From assembly GCF_002744245.1 (NCBI RefSeq), contig NZ_NKHG01000013.1, forward strand, positions 1-64,000: 64,000 bases of DNA, given 5' to 3'. The translations under genes were made by a program, and so were the position numbers. The notes beneath the pieces were generated by a model. It saw only the letters and a list, made by a program, of their open reading frames with translations, ran no database searches and had not been told where the DNA came from. Of the stretch, positions 53,752 through 63,176 are shown one piece after another. The DNA comes from Bacillus pumilus (GTDB lineage: Bacteria; Bacillota; Bacilli; Bacillales; Bacillaceae). Each line of letters opens with the position of its first letter. Position 1 is the first letter of the stretch.

Positions 53752-54183
53752 CACTTGCGCATTTTTGGGGGATATGTTATAGTTTTATATTAAGTGTTGA
53801 AATAAGCAAATAAATAAAGAAAGTAAACTTCTTTTTTCTATGACATCATGAGAAGCAATAGAGCTTCTACTTGATAAGAACGAGACGCTGTTAAAGCGAA
53901 CAAACTTATTCTTTTCCTTCTGCACCCGCCCCCTATAAAAGCGGAAGAATGGAAAAAAGACGTTTTGATTTACAATTCACACTGGCACGGCTTCGGAGCC
54001 GTAAGGACGAATGAGAGGTAGGGCTTTCGTTGTCTTGTTATCCAGAACTTCCATGGCGTTTACTTTCAAACGTAGGTTCACTCGGAACACATATGACACA
54101 CTGATATGAACGAATCTTGATTCATAAACTCCGTGACGGAGATCACAAATTGATTATTTATTTGCATGAAAAGAGTAAGAAGC
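53752..54183 (+). other. Gene-free stretch with hairpins between ydaG and the small membrane genes
   Basis: No credible gene. A possible promoter (TTGCGC, 17 bp, TATAGT at about 53778) follows ydaG. Short hairpins: an imperfect one with T6 near 53816-53838, AGAAGC/GCTTCT near 53860, ACGGCT-TCGG-AGCCGT near 53990, CTCCG/CGGAG near 54130. A + strand terminator closes it at 54184-54211. A + strand RNA is possible but unproven. Confidence 0.35.
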
Positions 54184-54211
54184 AGGCTGCCATCTATTTG
54201 GCAGCCTTTTT
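54184..54211 (+). terminator. Terminator on the + strand without an obvious gene
   Basis: AGGCTGCC / GGCAGCCT with an 8-base loop and T5 on the + strand only; it overlaps the tail of the minus-strand small gene. Confidence 0.65.
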
Positions 54212-54369
54212 ATGTTGGTCAAACAATAGAATGCCGAGACGAATGATACCGAGGAAAGGGAAGAAGAAGGCAGAAGCAATGCGCATAGCGTCCCCACCAA
54301 AGGGTTCGCCATCAAAAATAGAGCGATGAAGACAAAAGTGATGGAAGTGAATGCGCCATATTTCATCAT
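54194..54369 (-). pseudogene. Small membrane protein, apparently frameshifted
   Basis: The first frame reads MMKYGAFTSITFVFIALFLMANPLVG, a good membrane helix, then turns into low-quality sequence. In another frame the sequence continues sensibly as DAMRIASAFFFPFLG, then IIRLGILLFDQHKKAAK and a stop. One extra G in the GGGG run near 54294 would join them into a 58-residue two-helix protein. The start follows the preceding gene's stop by a few bases. Confidence 0.5.
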
Positions 54370-54372
54370 CGC

Positions 54373-54555
54373 TTATTCATTTCTTTCTTTTGTCTGAAAT
54401 CGCCAAATCCTCCTAATAAAAAAGAACATCACCGCAAACAAAATAGAAAAGATGAACATGTCCAGTAAGGTCACCCCTTTATCTGGATGCACAAGACCGA
54501 ACCAAACGAACTGTAGAATAAAAGATACAGCAAAATAAAAGATGGATTCTTTCAT
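54373..54555 (-). CDS. Small membrane protein, 60 aa
   Basis: AAAAGGAG 6-7 bases before ATG 54555. Two helices (IFYFAVSFILQFVWFG and LLDMFIFSILFAVMFFF) and a charged end RFQTKERNE. Second of three tightly packed tiny membrane genes. Family not recognised. Confidence 0.7.
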   Translation of the reverse strand: MKESIFYFAVSFILQFVWFGLVHPDKGVTLLDMFIFSILFAVMFFFIRRIWRFQTKERNE

Positions 54556-54569
54556 GATTTTCTCCTTTT

Positions 54570-54788
54570 CTAATCGTTTTTTTGACCTTGAAACCAAATC
54601 CTCCAAATGAAGAAGGAAGCAATGACACATGCAAGCAAGGTGACCGGCGGCAGGGTGTGCCAGCGAGTCAGCCCCTTTACAAAACACATATAAAAAAAGA
54701 AAATGGAAATTGACAAAAGCACCCATTGTTTAAACCATCTAGGAACACGCAGCCAAGCCGCTAGGATCATGGATGAGAATTTATTCAA
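54570..54788 (-). CDS. Small membrane protein, 72 aa
   Basis: TTG start 9 bases after AAGGAG. Helices at about 20-37 and 48-63, basic N-terminus (RVPRWFKQW), ending RIWFQGQKND. The end FFIWRIW resembles FFIRRIW in the next gene, so these two may be paralogues. First gene of the small cluster. Confidence 0.7.
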   Translation of the reverse strand: MNKFSSMILAAWLRVPRWFKQWVLLSISIFFFYMCFVKGLTRWHTLPPVTLLACVIASFFIWRIWFQGQKND

Positions 54789-54818
54789 CTACATAACTCC
54801 TTTTTTGAATCTGATTGG

Positions 54819-54847
54819 ATTTTATCGCAAGTAATAAGGTTTGTAAA
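54819..54847 (-). promoter_or_regulatory. Promoter of the small membrane gene cluster
   Basis: On the minus strand TTTACA (54847-54842), 17 bp, TAAAAT (54824-54819), about 30 bp before the TTG start. Upstream up to 55134 I see no gene. Confidence 0.6.
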
Positions 54848-55134
54848 ATATGGTTGATATAGCATTGAATTGATATTCTTCTAGTATTGAAACATGATCG
54901 TGGCAATGACGTATAAGATAAGGGAACTTCATGAAAAGAAATGATCAAGTGAAAAGAATACCTGCAATATTCATGAGGTACATTGTCTTCTTTATTCCAT
55001 TACACAATATGTTATGAAAGGGGGGCCGCCGGTTGTCAGCTTGTAGCTCCAATTTCAGTATGAAGGAAAAAGAATAGAAAAGACTGCAAAAACTGTGGTA
55101 TCTTACACCCAGATCCCACAAGCCTGGACAACAT

Positions 55135-55172
55135 AAAAAAGCAAGCGTTACTTGTTGGAACGCTTGCTTTTT
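55135..55172 (-). terminator. Terminator of ydzA
   Basis: GCAAGCGTT / AACGCTTGC, flanked by an A-run and T-run; 9-base loop. Confidence 0.88.
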
Positions 55173-55176
55173 CGTG

Positions 55177-55473
55177 TTACGCTTTTGTATCAAATTGGCG
55201 AAGCACCTTATCATAGGCGAAGTTGCCGAAAGGAATGAATGCCGCAAAAAAACCGGCAATGGACCATTTCAAATGCCAGCGAACTTTCAATGTCACATAT
55301 GCCAAAACGAGCATATAAATCACAAACAATGCGCCATGAAGAGAGCCCACGATGGTGACTGCCATTGGAATATCCGCAAAATATTTTAGAGGCATGGCAA
55401 TTAAAAGAAGGGTTAAAAGAGACATACCCTCAATAAAACCCGCCTGTCGCAGACGGCTAATACTTGTATGCAT
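55177..55473 (-). CDS. ydzA: DUF3817 membrane protein YdzA
   Basis: 98 aa with three helices; GMSLLTLLLIAMPLKYFA and GSLHGALFVIYM are typical of DUF3817. Function unknown. AGGAGG stands 8 bases before ATG 55473. Between ydaG and topB as in B. subtilis, which supports the name. Confidence 0.8.
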   Translation of the reverse strand: MHTSISRLRQAGFIEGMSLLTLLLIAMPLKYFADIPMAVTIVGSLHGALFVIYMLVLAYVTLKVRWHLKWSIAGFFAAFIPFGNFAYDKVLRQFDTKA

Positions 55474-55479
55474 AAACAA

Positions 55480-55865
55480 ATCCTCCTGTATAAAAGCTAG
55501 TTTCTCATCTTCTAATATAAACGAAAGATCGTCTGGACATGCTAAAATCTACGAAAAATTCAAAATATGTTCAAGTAATGCTTAAAAAATGGGAAAATGA
55601 AGAATTAGTTAATTTTTGGTTGTTTCAAAGAGTACTTGCTTTAAGAGCGTCACATCATGCATGTAACCATTGCAACAAAATCGAATGGCATCGTTCATAC
55701 AATGTTTTTTGCAGAGTGCATCCATGTGCTGTGAGTCTTCTGTAACCTCTGGGTAAGTCCTTTTAACTGTAGATATCGGCAGAGCCTATCAAACACAAGA
55801 AGTTACAAATGAAATCATCAAACGTTTGAAGAAATAATCCGCCATTAGAACCGCATCTCCACGTC
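55480..55865 (+). other. Gap before topB with possible gene remains
   Basis: A 68-codon frame (55539-55745) ends in a Cys-rich segment (ACNHCNKIEWHRSYNVFCRVHPC) but has no good ribosome site. Further on, about 55761-55838, a short frame reads TVDIGRAYQTQEVTNEIIKRLKK and stops, looking like the end of a lost protein. lrpC, found near here in B. subtilis, is missing. Confidence 0.3.
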
Positions 55866-55909
55866 TGCTATAATAAAAGGATGGATAGAAGAAAGAGATG
55901 TGAAAACTA

Positions 55910-58096
55910 GTGTCAAAAACAGTTGTATTAGCAGAGAAACCTTCAGTAGGGCGTGACCTTGCACGTGTGCTGAAGTGTCATAAAAAAGGAAATGGCTTTT
56001 TAGAAGGAGATCAATACATTGTGACGTGGGCGCTTGGCCATTTGGTCACACTGGCTGACCCAGAAGGCTACGGAAAAGAATTTCAATCCTGGCGTTTAGA
56101 GGATTTGCCGATCATTCCAGAGCCGCTCAAGCTTGTGGTGATGAAAAAGACAGGCAAACAGTTTCAAGCGGTAAAAGCCCAGCTGGCTAGAAAAGATGTG
56201 AAAGACATTGTCATTGCAACAGATGCTGGACGTGAAGGAGAGCTTGTGGCGAGATGGATTCTTGAAAAAGCGCATGTGAAAAAGCCCCTGAAACGACTAT
56301 GGATCTCATCTGTCACCGACAAAGCGATTCAAGAAGGGTTCAAACGATTAAAAGACGGCAGAGAATATGACAACCTGTATCGCTCAGCGGTCGCACGGGC
56401 AGAGGCAGACTGGATTGTAGGGATAAACGCGACAAGAGCGCTAACGACTAAATTTAATGCGCAGCTCTCCTGCGGACGGGTGCAAACCCCAACCATTGCG
56501 ATGATCGCAAAGCGAGAAGAAGACATTCAGCAATTTCAGCCGAAGCCGTTCTTTGGGCTGACTGCACAAGTAGATGGACTTACTTTGACCTGGCAGGATG
56601 GCAAAACGAAGCAAAACCGCACATTCCAAGAAGATCTAATCAAGGAGCGTTTGGCAGACTGTAAAGGAAAACCGGCAGTGATTGATGCGTTGAAAAAAAC
56701 AGCCAAAAAAACCTTTGCTCCAGGATTATACGACCTGACAGAATTGCAGCGTGATGCCCACAAACGCTATGGCTTTTCAGCGAAAGAAACACTGTCTACT
56801 CTTCAGCGGCTGTATGAGCAGCATAAGCTCGTCACTTATCCGCGTACAGATTCACGTTTTATTTCAGCGGATATCGTTCCCACATTAAAGGATCGACTAA
56901 AAGGAATGAATGTCAGACCATATGCGCAGCATGTGAACCGTATTTCACAATCAGAAATTAAAGCGCATAAAGGCTTCGTCAACGATGCCAAAGTGTCAGA
57001 TCACCATGCGATCATTCCAACCGAGGAAGAGCTGTATCCCGGTGCATTAAGTGATAAAGAGCGTAAATTATATGACCTGATTGCGAAACGATTCCTTGCT
57101 GTCCTCATGAAACCTTTTGAATACGAGGAAACGATTGTTATTGCCAAGATAGGCGGTGAAACGTTCACAGCAAAAGGGAAGACCGTCCAATCAGCTGGCT
57201 GGAAAGCCGTGTACGATGATTCCTATGAAGACGAGGAATCAGCCGAAGCAGATCAGCATCTGCCAGCACTGACAGAAGGCCAATCCCTTGAAGTACGACT
57301 GCTGAAAGAAACAAAAGGCGAAACGAAGCCTCCTGCTCGTTTTAATGAAGCGACCCTTTTATCTGCCATGGAGAACCCTGCTGCATTTATGCAGAACAAG
57401 GAAAAGGACTTAGTGAAAACCCTTGGTGAAACGGGTGGATTAGGGACAGTGGCAACAAGAGCCGATATCATTGAAAAACTGTTTAATAGCTTCTTAATTG
57501 AGAAAAAGGGCAAAGACATCTTCATCACATCGAAAGGGAAGCAGCTATTATCTTTCGTGCCTGAAGACTTAAAGTCTCCTGCCTTAACAGCAGAATGGGA
57601 ACAAAAGCTTTCTAAAATCGCAAAAGGTCAATTGAAAGCTGCTCAATTTATGAGTGAGATGAAGTCATATGCAAAACAAGCAGTGACTGAAATCAAGCAG
57701 ACGAACCAAACATTTAAGCATGACAACATCACGGGAACCCATTGTCCTGACTGCGGAAAACTCATGCTGAAAGTGAACGGGAAAAATGGCACAATGCTTG
57801 TTTGTCAGGACCGGGAATGCGGACATCGCAAAAATGTGGCGAAGAAAACAAATGCACGCTGCCCGAACTGTCATAAAAAGCTCGAGCTGCGAGGGGAAGG
57901 CGATGGCAAAATCTTTGCCTGTGTGTGCGGTCATAGAGAGAAGCTGTCTGTTTTTGAAAAGCGCAAAGCACAATCCAATCAAAAACGAGCCAGTAAGCAC
58001 GATGTGTCTAAATATATGAAGAAACAAAAGAAAGTGGAAGAACCAATCAATAACGCACTAGCTGAACAATTAAAGAAATTAAAATTAGATCAATAG
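55910..58096 (+). CDS. topB: DNA topoisomerase III
   Basis: 728 aa, type IA topoisomerase. TOPRIM starts AEKPSVGRDLA (catalytic Glu8) with ATDAGREGEL as the acidic metal site; the active Tyr310 is in VTYPRTDSRF. The C-terminus has zinc-ribbon pairs (CPDCGK, CPNCHK...CVCGH). It relaxes and decatenates DNA through single-strand breaks. GTG start; AAGAAAGAGATG is a modest site. A TATAAT lies at about 55869. Confidence 0.94.
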   Translation: MSKTVVLAEKPSVGRDLARVLKCHKKGNGFLEGDQYIVTWALGHLVTLADPEGYGKEFQSWRLEDLPIIPEPLKLVVMKKTGKQFQAVKAQLARKDVKDIVIATDAGREGELVARWILEKAHVKKPLKRLWISSVTDKAIQEGFKRLKDGREYDNLYRSAVARAEADWIVGINATRALTTKFNAQLSCGRVQTPTIAMIAKREEDIQQFQPKPFFGLTAQVDGLTLTWQDGKTKQNRTFQEDLIKERLADCKGKPAVIDALKKTAKKTFAPGLYDLTELQRDAHKRYGFSAKETLSTLQRLYEQHKLVTYPRTDSRFISADIVPTLKDRLKGMNVRPYAQHVNRISQSEIKAHKGFVNDAKVSDHHAIIPTEEELYPGALSDKERKLYDLIAKRFLAVLMKPFEYEETIVIAKIGGETFTAKGKTVQSAGWKAVYDDSYEDEESAEADQHLPALTEGQSLEVRLLKETKGETKPPARFNEATLLSAMENPAAFMQNKEKDLVKTLGETGGLGTVATRADIIEKLFNSFLIEKKGKDIFITSKGKQLLSFVPEDLKSPALTAEWEQKLSKIAKGQLKAAQFMSEMKSYAKQAVTEIKQTNQTFKHDNITGTHCPDCGKLMLKVNGKNGTMLVCQDRECGHRKNVAKKTNARCPNCHKKLELRGEGDGKIFACVCGHREKLSVFEKRKAQSNQKRASKHDVSKYMKKQKKVEEPINNALAEQLKKLKLDQ

Positions 58097-58102
58097 TTGT
58101 GT

Positions 58103-58132
58103 AAAAACCCATGTAAAATCGCATGGGTTTTT
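58103..58132 (+). terminator. Terminator of topB
   Basis: AAAAACCCATG / CATGGGTTTTT with an 8-base loop. Confidence 0.88.
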
Positions 58133-58218
58133 CAGTGCATTCAAGTATTTTAGCCTGTTGTTTTCTGAAAATGGGAATACGTATGCAAAAAGACTTATAA
58201 TTTGGTATAAAATATTTA

Positions 58219-58247
58219 TTTAAATTTAAACAGAAACGCTCTATAAT
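58219..58247 (+). promoter_or_regulatory. Promoter of ydaJKLMN
   Basis: TTTAAA, 17 bp, TATAAT, 45 bp before the ydaJ start. Confidence 0.6.
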
Positions 58248-58291
58248 AAATCGTTGGATGCTAAGGAACTGGGAGATGAAAGGGGACACGA

Positions 58292-59374
58292 ATGAATACA
58301 GCCATACATCGTACAGCTATCATTATATTCATTGTGATTCTGCTAGGCGGGTGTACCTGGAAACAGCAGCAAAAGCCTGTTCGTACAGAATCAGCACAGC
58401 CGGTATTGCCAGGAGAATACTTTATCACTCACCATTTAATGACAGATCAGGGCTTGGTGCGCACCTCTTTTGCAGAGCAGGATATCTATTTATCTGAATC
58501 GCTTGGACTTTGGATGGATTATCTTGTTCGGAAAAAAGACCAAACCTCTTTTGATCAGCAGTTAGACGTGTTACTCACTCAATACTTACTTGATCATAAT
58601 CTCCTAAGCTGGCAAATTGAATCTCATCAAAAAAGCAAGGTCAATGCCTTAGTCGATGATTTACGTGCAGTGGCAACTCTTCAAAAGGCAGATCAATTGT
58701 GGCAGAAGTCAGTGTATCAAACGACAGCGAAACAAATCGCACAAGCGTTAAAAAACAAAAACATGTTCAAGGGCCTATTGACCGACTATTATGATGCATC
58801 AGCAAAGCAAACTTCTCGCACCATTACACTCTCATATATAGACTCAACATCAATTAAAGAATTGATATCCCTCCAAGTATTCACGAATCAGATGGCTAAC
58901 CATCAATTGTCTATTCTTAAAAATGCGCCGAGACAAAAAGGGTTCTTTCCTAAATCCTATGACATAGCGAAAAAATCCTATTCTTTTGATCAAGAACTAA
59001 ACTTGATTGACCAGCTCTATATAGCGATCAATGCCGAACATGCTCAGGTTGATACTTCTACGATCATGAAGTGGCTTAAAACGACTTTCCAAGAAGAAGG
59101 AAAGCTGTACGGACGCTATGAGCTGAGCACATTACAGCCAGCTGTGACCTACGAATCACCTTCGGTTTATGCACTGGTGATCTTATATGCACTCGATCAA
59201 AACGAGCTGGATGTTGCAAAAGATGTCTATTACCGAATGAAAGGATTACAAACACAAGATCCTCTCAAGCCTTATTACGGAGGATACATGAACGAAAAAG
59301 ACACACACTCATTTGATAACTTATTGCCTCTTATTGCAGAAAGGGAGCTTCTAAATGAATCGGTTATTCAGTAA
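58292..59374 (+). CDS. ydaJ: Lipoprotein glycosyl hydrolase-like protein YdaJ
   Basis: 360 aa. Lipoprotein signal with lipobox LGGC (Cys21). The rest resembles family-8-type (alpha/alpha)6 glycosyl hydrolases: SESLGLWMDYLV near the start holds a Glu where GH8 has its acid catalyst, and YALVILYAL lies toward the end. It would trim or process the exopolysaccharide outside the cell. First gene of the operon, overlapping ydaK by 20 bases. AAAGGGG precedes the ATG. Confidence 0.82.
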   Translation: MNTAIHRTAIIIFIVILLGGCTWKQQQKPVRTESAQPVLPGEYFITHHLMTDQGLVRTSFAEQDIYLSESLGLWMDYLVRKKDQTSFDQQLDVLLTQYLLDHNLLSWQIESHQKSKVNALVDDLRAVATLQKADQLWQKSVYQTTAKQIAQALKNKNMFKGLLTDYYDASAKQTSRTITLSYIDSTSIKELISLQVFTNQMANHQLSILKNAPRQKGFFPKSYDIAKKSYSFDQELNLIDQLYIAINAEHAQVDTSTIMKWLKTTFQEEGKLYGRYELSTLQPAVTYESPSVYALVILYALDQNELDVAKDVYYRMKGLQTQDPLKPYYGGYMNEKDTHSFDNLLPLIAERELLNESVIQ

Positions 59375-60206
59375 CACCTATTGCTTGTATTATTATCTGC
59401 TCCTTACGTTCGCAGGTCTCATTTTGTTTATGGGCTATTTAAACGTACAGGATGCGGAGAGCTTCATGATCATCGCGCTGACATTCATCGTGTTAGGGTG
59501 CGGCATTTTATTTGGTATTTTACCAGCTTTAATTTTTACCTTGCTGATTTTGTTCTTTATTGGAAGTGCCATGTTCTTTGCAGAGCTTGGAGACACGAAA
59601 TCACTTATTTCTACTCAAACATTACAGGATGTTGTGATCTGGGGCGTTGCACTTCTCTTTTTTGCCATTTCAGCAGGAAACCTGCATGAGCGTATAAAGA
59701 CGATGCGTGACACGATTGAACAACAAAAGCAGACCATCAAACAATTCGTGGCGATTGATTCGACAACAGGGTTTGATCATGCAGAGCGGATGAAGCTTGA
59801 ATTGTCCGAGGAAATGAAACGGGCAGAACGATACAAACAGCCATTTGTCTTTATTCTTCTTCATATGCATTACGCAGCAGAGTTCAAATCATTATATGGA
59901 GAAAAAGAAATGCAGCACCTCTTTCAGCAATTGAGTATCAAAATCCGCGAAAGTGTGAGAGAAACCGATAAGAAATTTCGCTTATCCGAAGAACGAATGG
60001 GCCTGCTGCTCACCCACACACCTGAGGAAAGCGTCTCTGTTGTGCTTGATAAGCTGAAGGATAAACTGCAAACGCATGTCTTGCTGAACGGTCGTGAAGT
60101 GACCCTGACATTTCATGTCTGTCATTTAACAAGCAGCTCGACCTATCGAACACCTGAGCAATTTTTAGAAGAACTAGAAAACGAGATGATAATGAATGAA
60201 CTTTAA
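59355..60206 (+). CDS. ydaK: c-di-GMP receptor with degenerate GGDEF domain
   Basis: 283 aa. Four membrane helices (about 8-110), then a GGDEF domain. The catalytic GGDEF is replaced by SEERM (211-215), so it cannot make c-di-GMP. Five residues before it the inhibitory-site motif RETD (R202, D205) is intact, so c-di-GMP binding is kept. This fits YdaK of B. subtilis, a membrane receptor that switches on the YdaLMN machinery. Confidence 0.9.
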   Translation: MNRLFSNTYCLYYYLLLTFAGLILFMGYLNVQDAESFMIIALTFIVLGCGILFGILPALIFTLLILFFIGSAMFFAELGDTKSLISTQTLQDVVIWGVALLFFAISAGNLHERIKTMRDTIEQQKQTIKQFVAIDSTTGFDHAERMKLELSEEMKRAERYKQPFVFILLHMHYAAEFKSLYGEKEMQHLFQQLSIKIRESVRETDKKFRLSEERMGLLLTHTPEESVSVVLDKLKDKLQTHVLLNGREVTLTFHVCHLTSSSTYRTPEQFLEELENEMIMNEL

Positions 60207-61911
60207 TCCTTTGATGAGATGCTGTTTGTTGATCGCTCTTTTTTGGATGTTCTCAGTCACACACATCCCATCAGCCGATGCACTTGTGACGAAGCCCGAC
60301 ACCCTCATCATTTATACGACAGAATCAGGAGAAGAGACTCCAGCTGTTCATATGCTTGATTTACTTGTCGGTCATTTTTCAAAACGAACGACGGTTTTAT
60401 CCGATGAGCAAACGGCTGAAAAAAAGCTCAATGAATTTCAACACGTTATTTATATTGGAGAAGTAAAGAAAACCCTGCCGAAACAAACCATTCGTGCAAT
60501 CAACGAATCAAAACGCCTAATAGCGATTGGATACAATGCGGAACAGCTTCGCCCATTCTCAAAGCTCACTTTTCACAAACAAGATCACACCAGTCAAATG
60601 AAAGAGACACAGGATCAGACATACCGTCAGCTAGAGAGAAGTATCACAGCTCTGACGGTCCAAGGACCAGATTTGCAAAGTAAATTTCTATTGGAGAAAA
60701 ACCAGACTGCTCTTCCATTTGTAGTTCAAACAAAAGAACGTGCGGTTTATATCGGAATCTTAGATGTGCTTCAGCACAACAAGCTTCTTGCAGAAGTACT
60801 AGAAAGCCTCCTGTCGCCTTCTGATCAAATTACGACAAAGTACTTGCGGCTGGGAGACATCAGCCCAGTCACTGACGAGAAGAAGTTGCTTGAACTTGGA
60901 CAATACGTATCCGCACGGCATATTCCTTTTCTTCTAGCGGTGACCCCTGTATGGATTGATCCGGCAACAGCTGATGAAGTGACACTGAATGACCGTCCTC
61001 AGCTTGTGAAAGTGTTAAAACAACTGCAAAACAAAGGAGCAAGCGTGATTCTTCATGGATTTAGCCGTACGTATCGAACCGAGGAATCTGGTCAGGGCTT
61101 TGAATTTTGGGATGCAAAGTACGATCAACCTATTACTTCATATGAACCGGAGGAAGCCGAGAAGAAGCTGAGTAAAAGCCATTTTCCGAATGAAAAAGAC
61201 TTTGAGACTTATACCAAATCCGATCAGCATCAAGAATTTATCTATACAGAAGAAAAACTCATAAAAGGCATTGAGCTTCTAACGCAGCAAGGACTATATC
61301 CACTTGCATTTGAGGTGCCGCATGGCGCCATATCTCAACAAGGCTATGAAGTCATTTCCCGGCATGTATCAAGTCTATTTGGGCAAGTGCAGCTTTCGGA
61401 CCTTACATGGAAAACAAGCGGTGCACCACCATTTATAGCGACACCAGCTATGCTTCAAGGCATGACCTTATATCCTGAACAACCTTTGGATACAGCGTCT
61501 GAACATAAAGATTCAAACGTACTGACTGAACAGGTGATTCAATCCATGCAGCACCTTCAATCTCCCGCGATAGGTCTGTCCTACGAGGTGGAAGAGGGGA
61601 TAGACGGTTTACAGGATCTGATGACACAGATGGAGGCGATCCCTTCTAGTGAATGGCTGGATTTAAAGAAAACAAAACAGTCTGTCCAAACCTCACATGT
61701 ACAGATCAAAACATTAGGTAATGGACATATTCAAATAGAGCAATCCAATTTAGCAGACACAAAAACAGTCAAACGAAGCGGCATGGAAAATATGCTGCGT
61801 ATTCTTACAGTCGTGGTGCTGTTCTTTATTGTGGCATTTGCTTTTTACACATTGTATTTAAGACTAACAATGAAAAAACGTATTTTTAAGGAGAGAAAAT
61901 CAGGTGGCTGA
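60196..61911 (+). CDS. ydaL: Polysaccharide deacetylase-like membrane protein (DUF2334)
   Basis: 571 aa. Signal peptide (cleavage likely after SADA), long outside part with DUF2334 features (LRLGDISPVTD; HIPFLLAVTPVWIDP; VILHGFSRTY; FEVPHGAISQQGYEV), and a C-terminal helix (LTVVVLFFIVAFAFYTLYL) with a basic tail. The deacetylase-type Asp and His in GD and HG are present. It may modify the polymer. Overlaps ydaK by 11 and ydaM by 8 bases. Confidence 0.85.
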   Translation: MNFNPLMRCCLLIALFWMFSVTHIPSADALVTKPDTLIIYTTESGEETPAVHMLDLLVGHFSKRTTVLSDEQTAEKKLNEFQHVIYIGEVKKTLPKQTIRAINESKRLIAIGYNAEQLRPFSKLTFHKQDHTSQMKETQDQTYRQLERSITALTVQGPDLQSKFLLEKNQTALPFVVQTKERAVYIGILDVLQHNKLLAEVLESLLSPSDQITTKYLRLGDISPVTDEKKLLELGQYVSARHIPFLLAVTPVWIDPATADEVTLNDRPQLVKVLKQLQNKGASVILHGFSRTYRTEESGQGFEFWDAKYDQPITSYEPEEAEKKLSKSHFPNEKDFETYTKSDQHQEFIYTEEKLIKGIELLTQQGLYPLAFEVPHGAISQQGYEVISRHVSSLFGQVQLSDLTWKTSGAPPFIATPAMLQGMTLYPEQPLDTASEHKDSNVLTEQVIQSMQHLQSPAIGLSYEVEEGIDGLQDLMTQMEAIPSSEWLDLKKTKQSVQTSHVQIKTLGNGHIQIEQSNLADTKTVKRSGMENMLRILTVVVLFFIVAFAFYTLYLRLTMKKRIFKERKSGG

Positions 61912-63172
61912 TGTCTTATTTTATCTTTCGTTAATACTGATTTGGATCATGCTCTTATACCATATGTTTCTGATGCAGGGCGGCTTTCAGCACTATCTGA
62001 CTTACGAAAAGGTGCTGTCCAAATGGACGAAACATGGGAAAGAGCTGCCGACCGTCAGCATTCTTATTCCTGCACATAATGAAGAAGTGGTGATTCGGCA
62101 AACGTTAAAAGCGATGGTCCAGCTGTCCTATCCAAAACATCTCCTTGAAATCATTGTGATGAATGACAATTCCTCTGATCGCACAGGAGACATCGTGCAA
62201 TCTTTCGTTGAGCAATATGATCATGTCCATATGATTGAAACGAAGCCGCCATTTGCAGGAAAGGGGAAATCTACTGCACTGAATGAAGGCTTGAAGGCTT
62301 CTACAGGAGAAATTATTTGTGTATACGATGCAGATAACATGCCTGAGAAAAAGGCTGTCTATCATTTAGTTCTTGGATTATTGAATGACCCAAAAGCTGG
62401 CGCTGTTGTCGGGAAATTCAGGGTCATCAATGCAGCCAAAAATCTCCTTACCAAATTCATTAATATTGAAACCATCTGCTTTCAGTGGATGGCGCAGGGC
62501 GGGAGGTGGAAATGGTTTGGCATTGCGACAATACCAGGCACAAACTTTGCGATCCGCCGGCACATCTTAGAAGAGCTTGGCGGCTGGGATGTCCATGCTC
62601 TAGCTGAGGACACCGAATTAACGATCCGTGTGTATAACCTTGGATATGTGATACGATTTTTCCCTGCTGCTATTACATGGGAGCAAGAGCCAGAGACGTG
62701 GAAGGTCTGGTGGCGACAACGAACGCGCTGGGCCAGGGGCAATCAATATGTTGTCCTCAAGTTTTTAAGACATTTTATGAAACTGAAACGAAAACGAATG
62801 ATTTTCGATTTATTTTATTTTTTCTTTACGTATTTCTTATTTTTCTTTGGTGTACTGCTCTCCAATGGCATATTTATCGTGAATTTATTCGTTGATCTTC
62901 ACTTATCCGTAGGAGTGGTCGCACTGATTCTATGGGGGTTAGCGTTCTTTCTCTTTTTAACAGAAGTCATGATTACATTAAGCATTGAGAAAACAGAGCT
63001 CACCAAGCAAAACATACTCATTGTCGCTCTCATGTACTTTACTTATTCTCAAGTGTGGATTGCGCTTGTCCTGTATTCCTTATGTGTAGAGGCGAAGAGC
63101 CGATTATTGAAACAAGAAGTGAAATGGTACAAAACCGAGCGTTACAATCAACAACAAAAGAAAAGCGGGTGA
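61904..63172 (+). CDS. ydaM: Processive glycosyltransferase family 2
   Basis: 422 aa. An N-terminal helix, GT2 domain with SILIPAHNEE, DADN (metal DxD-type), LAEDTELTIR and the QxxRW-type motif RQRTRWARG, then three or four C-terminal helices. This is the pattern of synthases that make and export a polysaccharide chain (cellulose/hyaluronan/PgaC-like). Sugar unknown. GTG start after AAGGAGAG. Confidence 0.9.
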   Translation: MADVLFYLSLILIWIMLLYHMFLMQGGFQHYLTYEKVLSKWTKHGKELPTVSILIPAHNEEVVIRQTLKAMVQLSYPKHLLEIIVMNDNSSDRTGDIVQSFVEQYDHVHMIETKPPFAGKGKSTALNEGLKASTGEIICVYDADNMPEKKAVYHLVLGLLNDPKAGAVVGKFRVINAAKNLLTKFINIETICFQWMAQGGRWKWFGIATIPGTNFAIRRHILEELGGWDVHALAEDTELTIRVYNLGYVIRFFPAAITWEQEPETWKVWWRQRTRWARGNQYVVLKFLRHFMKLKRKRMIFDLFYFFFTYFLFFFGVLLSNGIFIVNLFVDLHLSVGVVALILWGLAFFLFLTEVMITLSIEKTELTKQNILIVALMYFTYSQVWIALVLYSLCVEAKSRLLKQEVKWYKTERYNQQQKKSG

Positions 63173-63176
63173 CAAA

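Noticed and set aside
54117-54329. 70-codon + strand frame
   Set aside because: Contains the + strand terminator and is the complement of the small membrane gene.
55539-55745. 68-codon frame with CxxC-like segment before topB as a zinc protein
   Set aside because: No ribosome site and no family match; kept only as a possible remnant in the gap entry.
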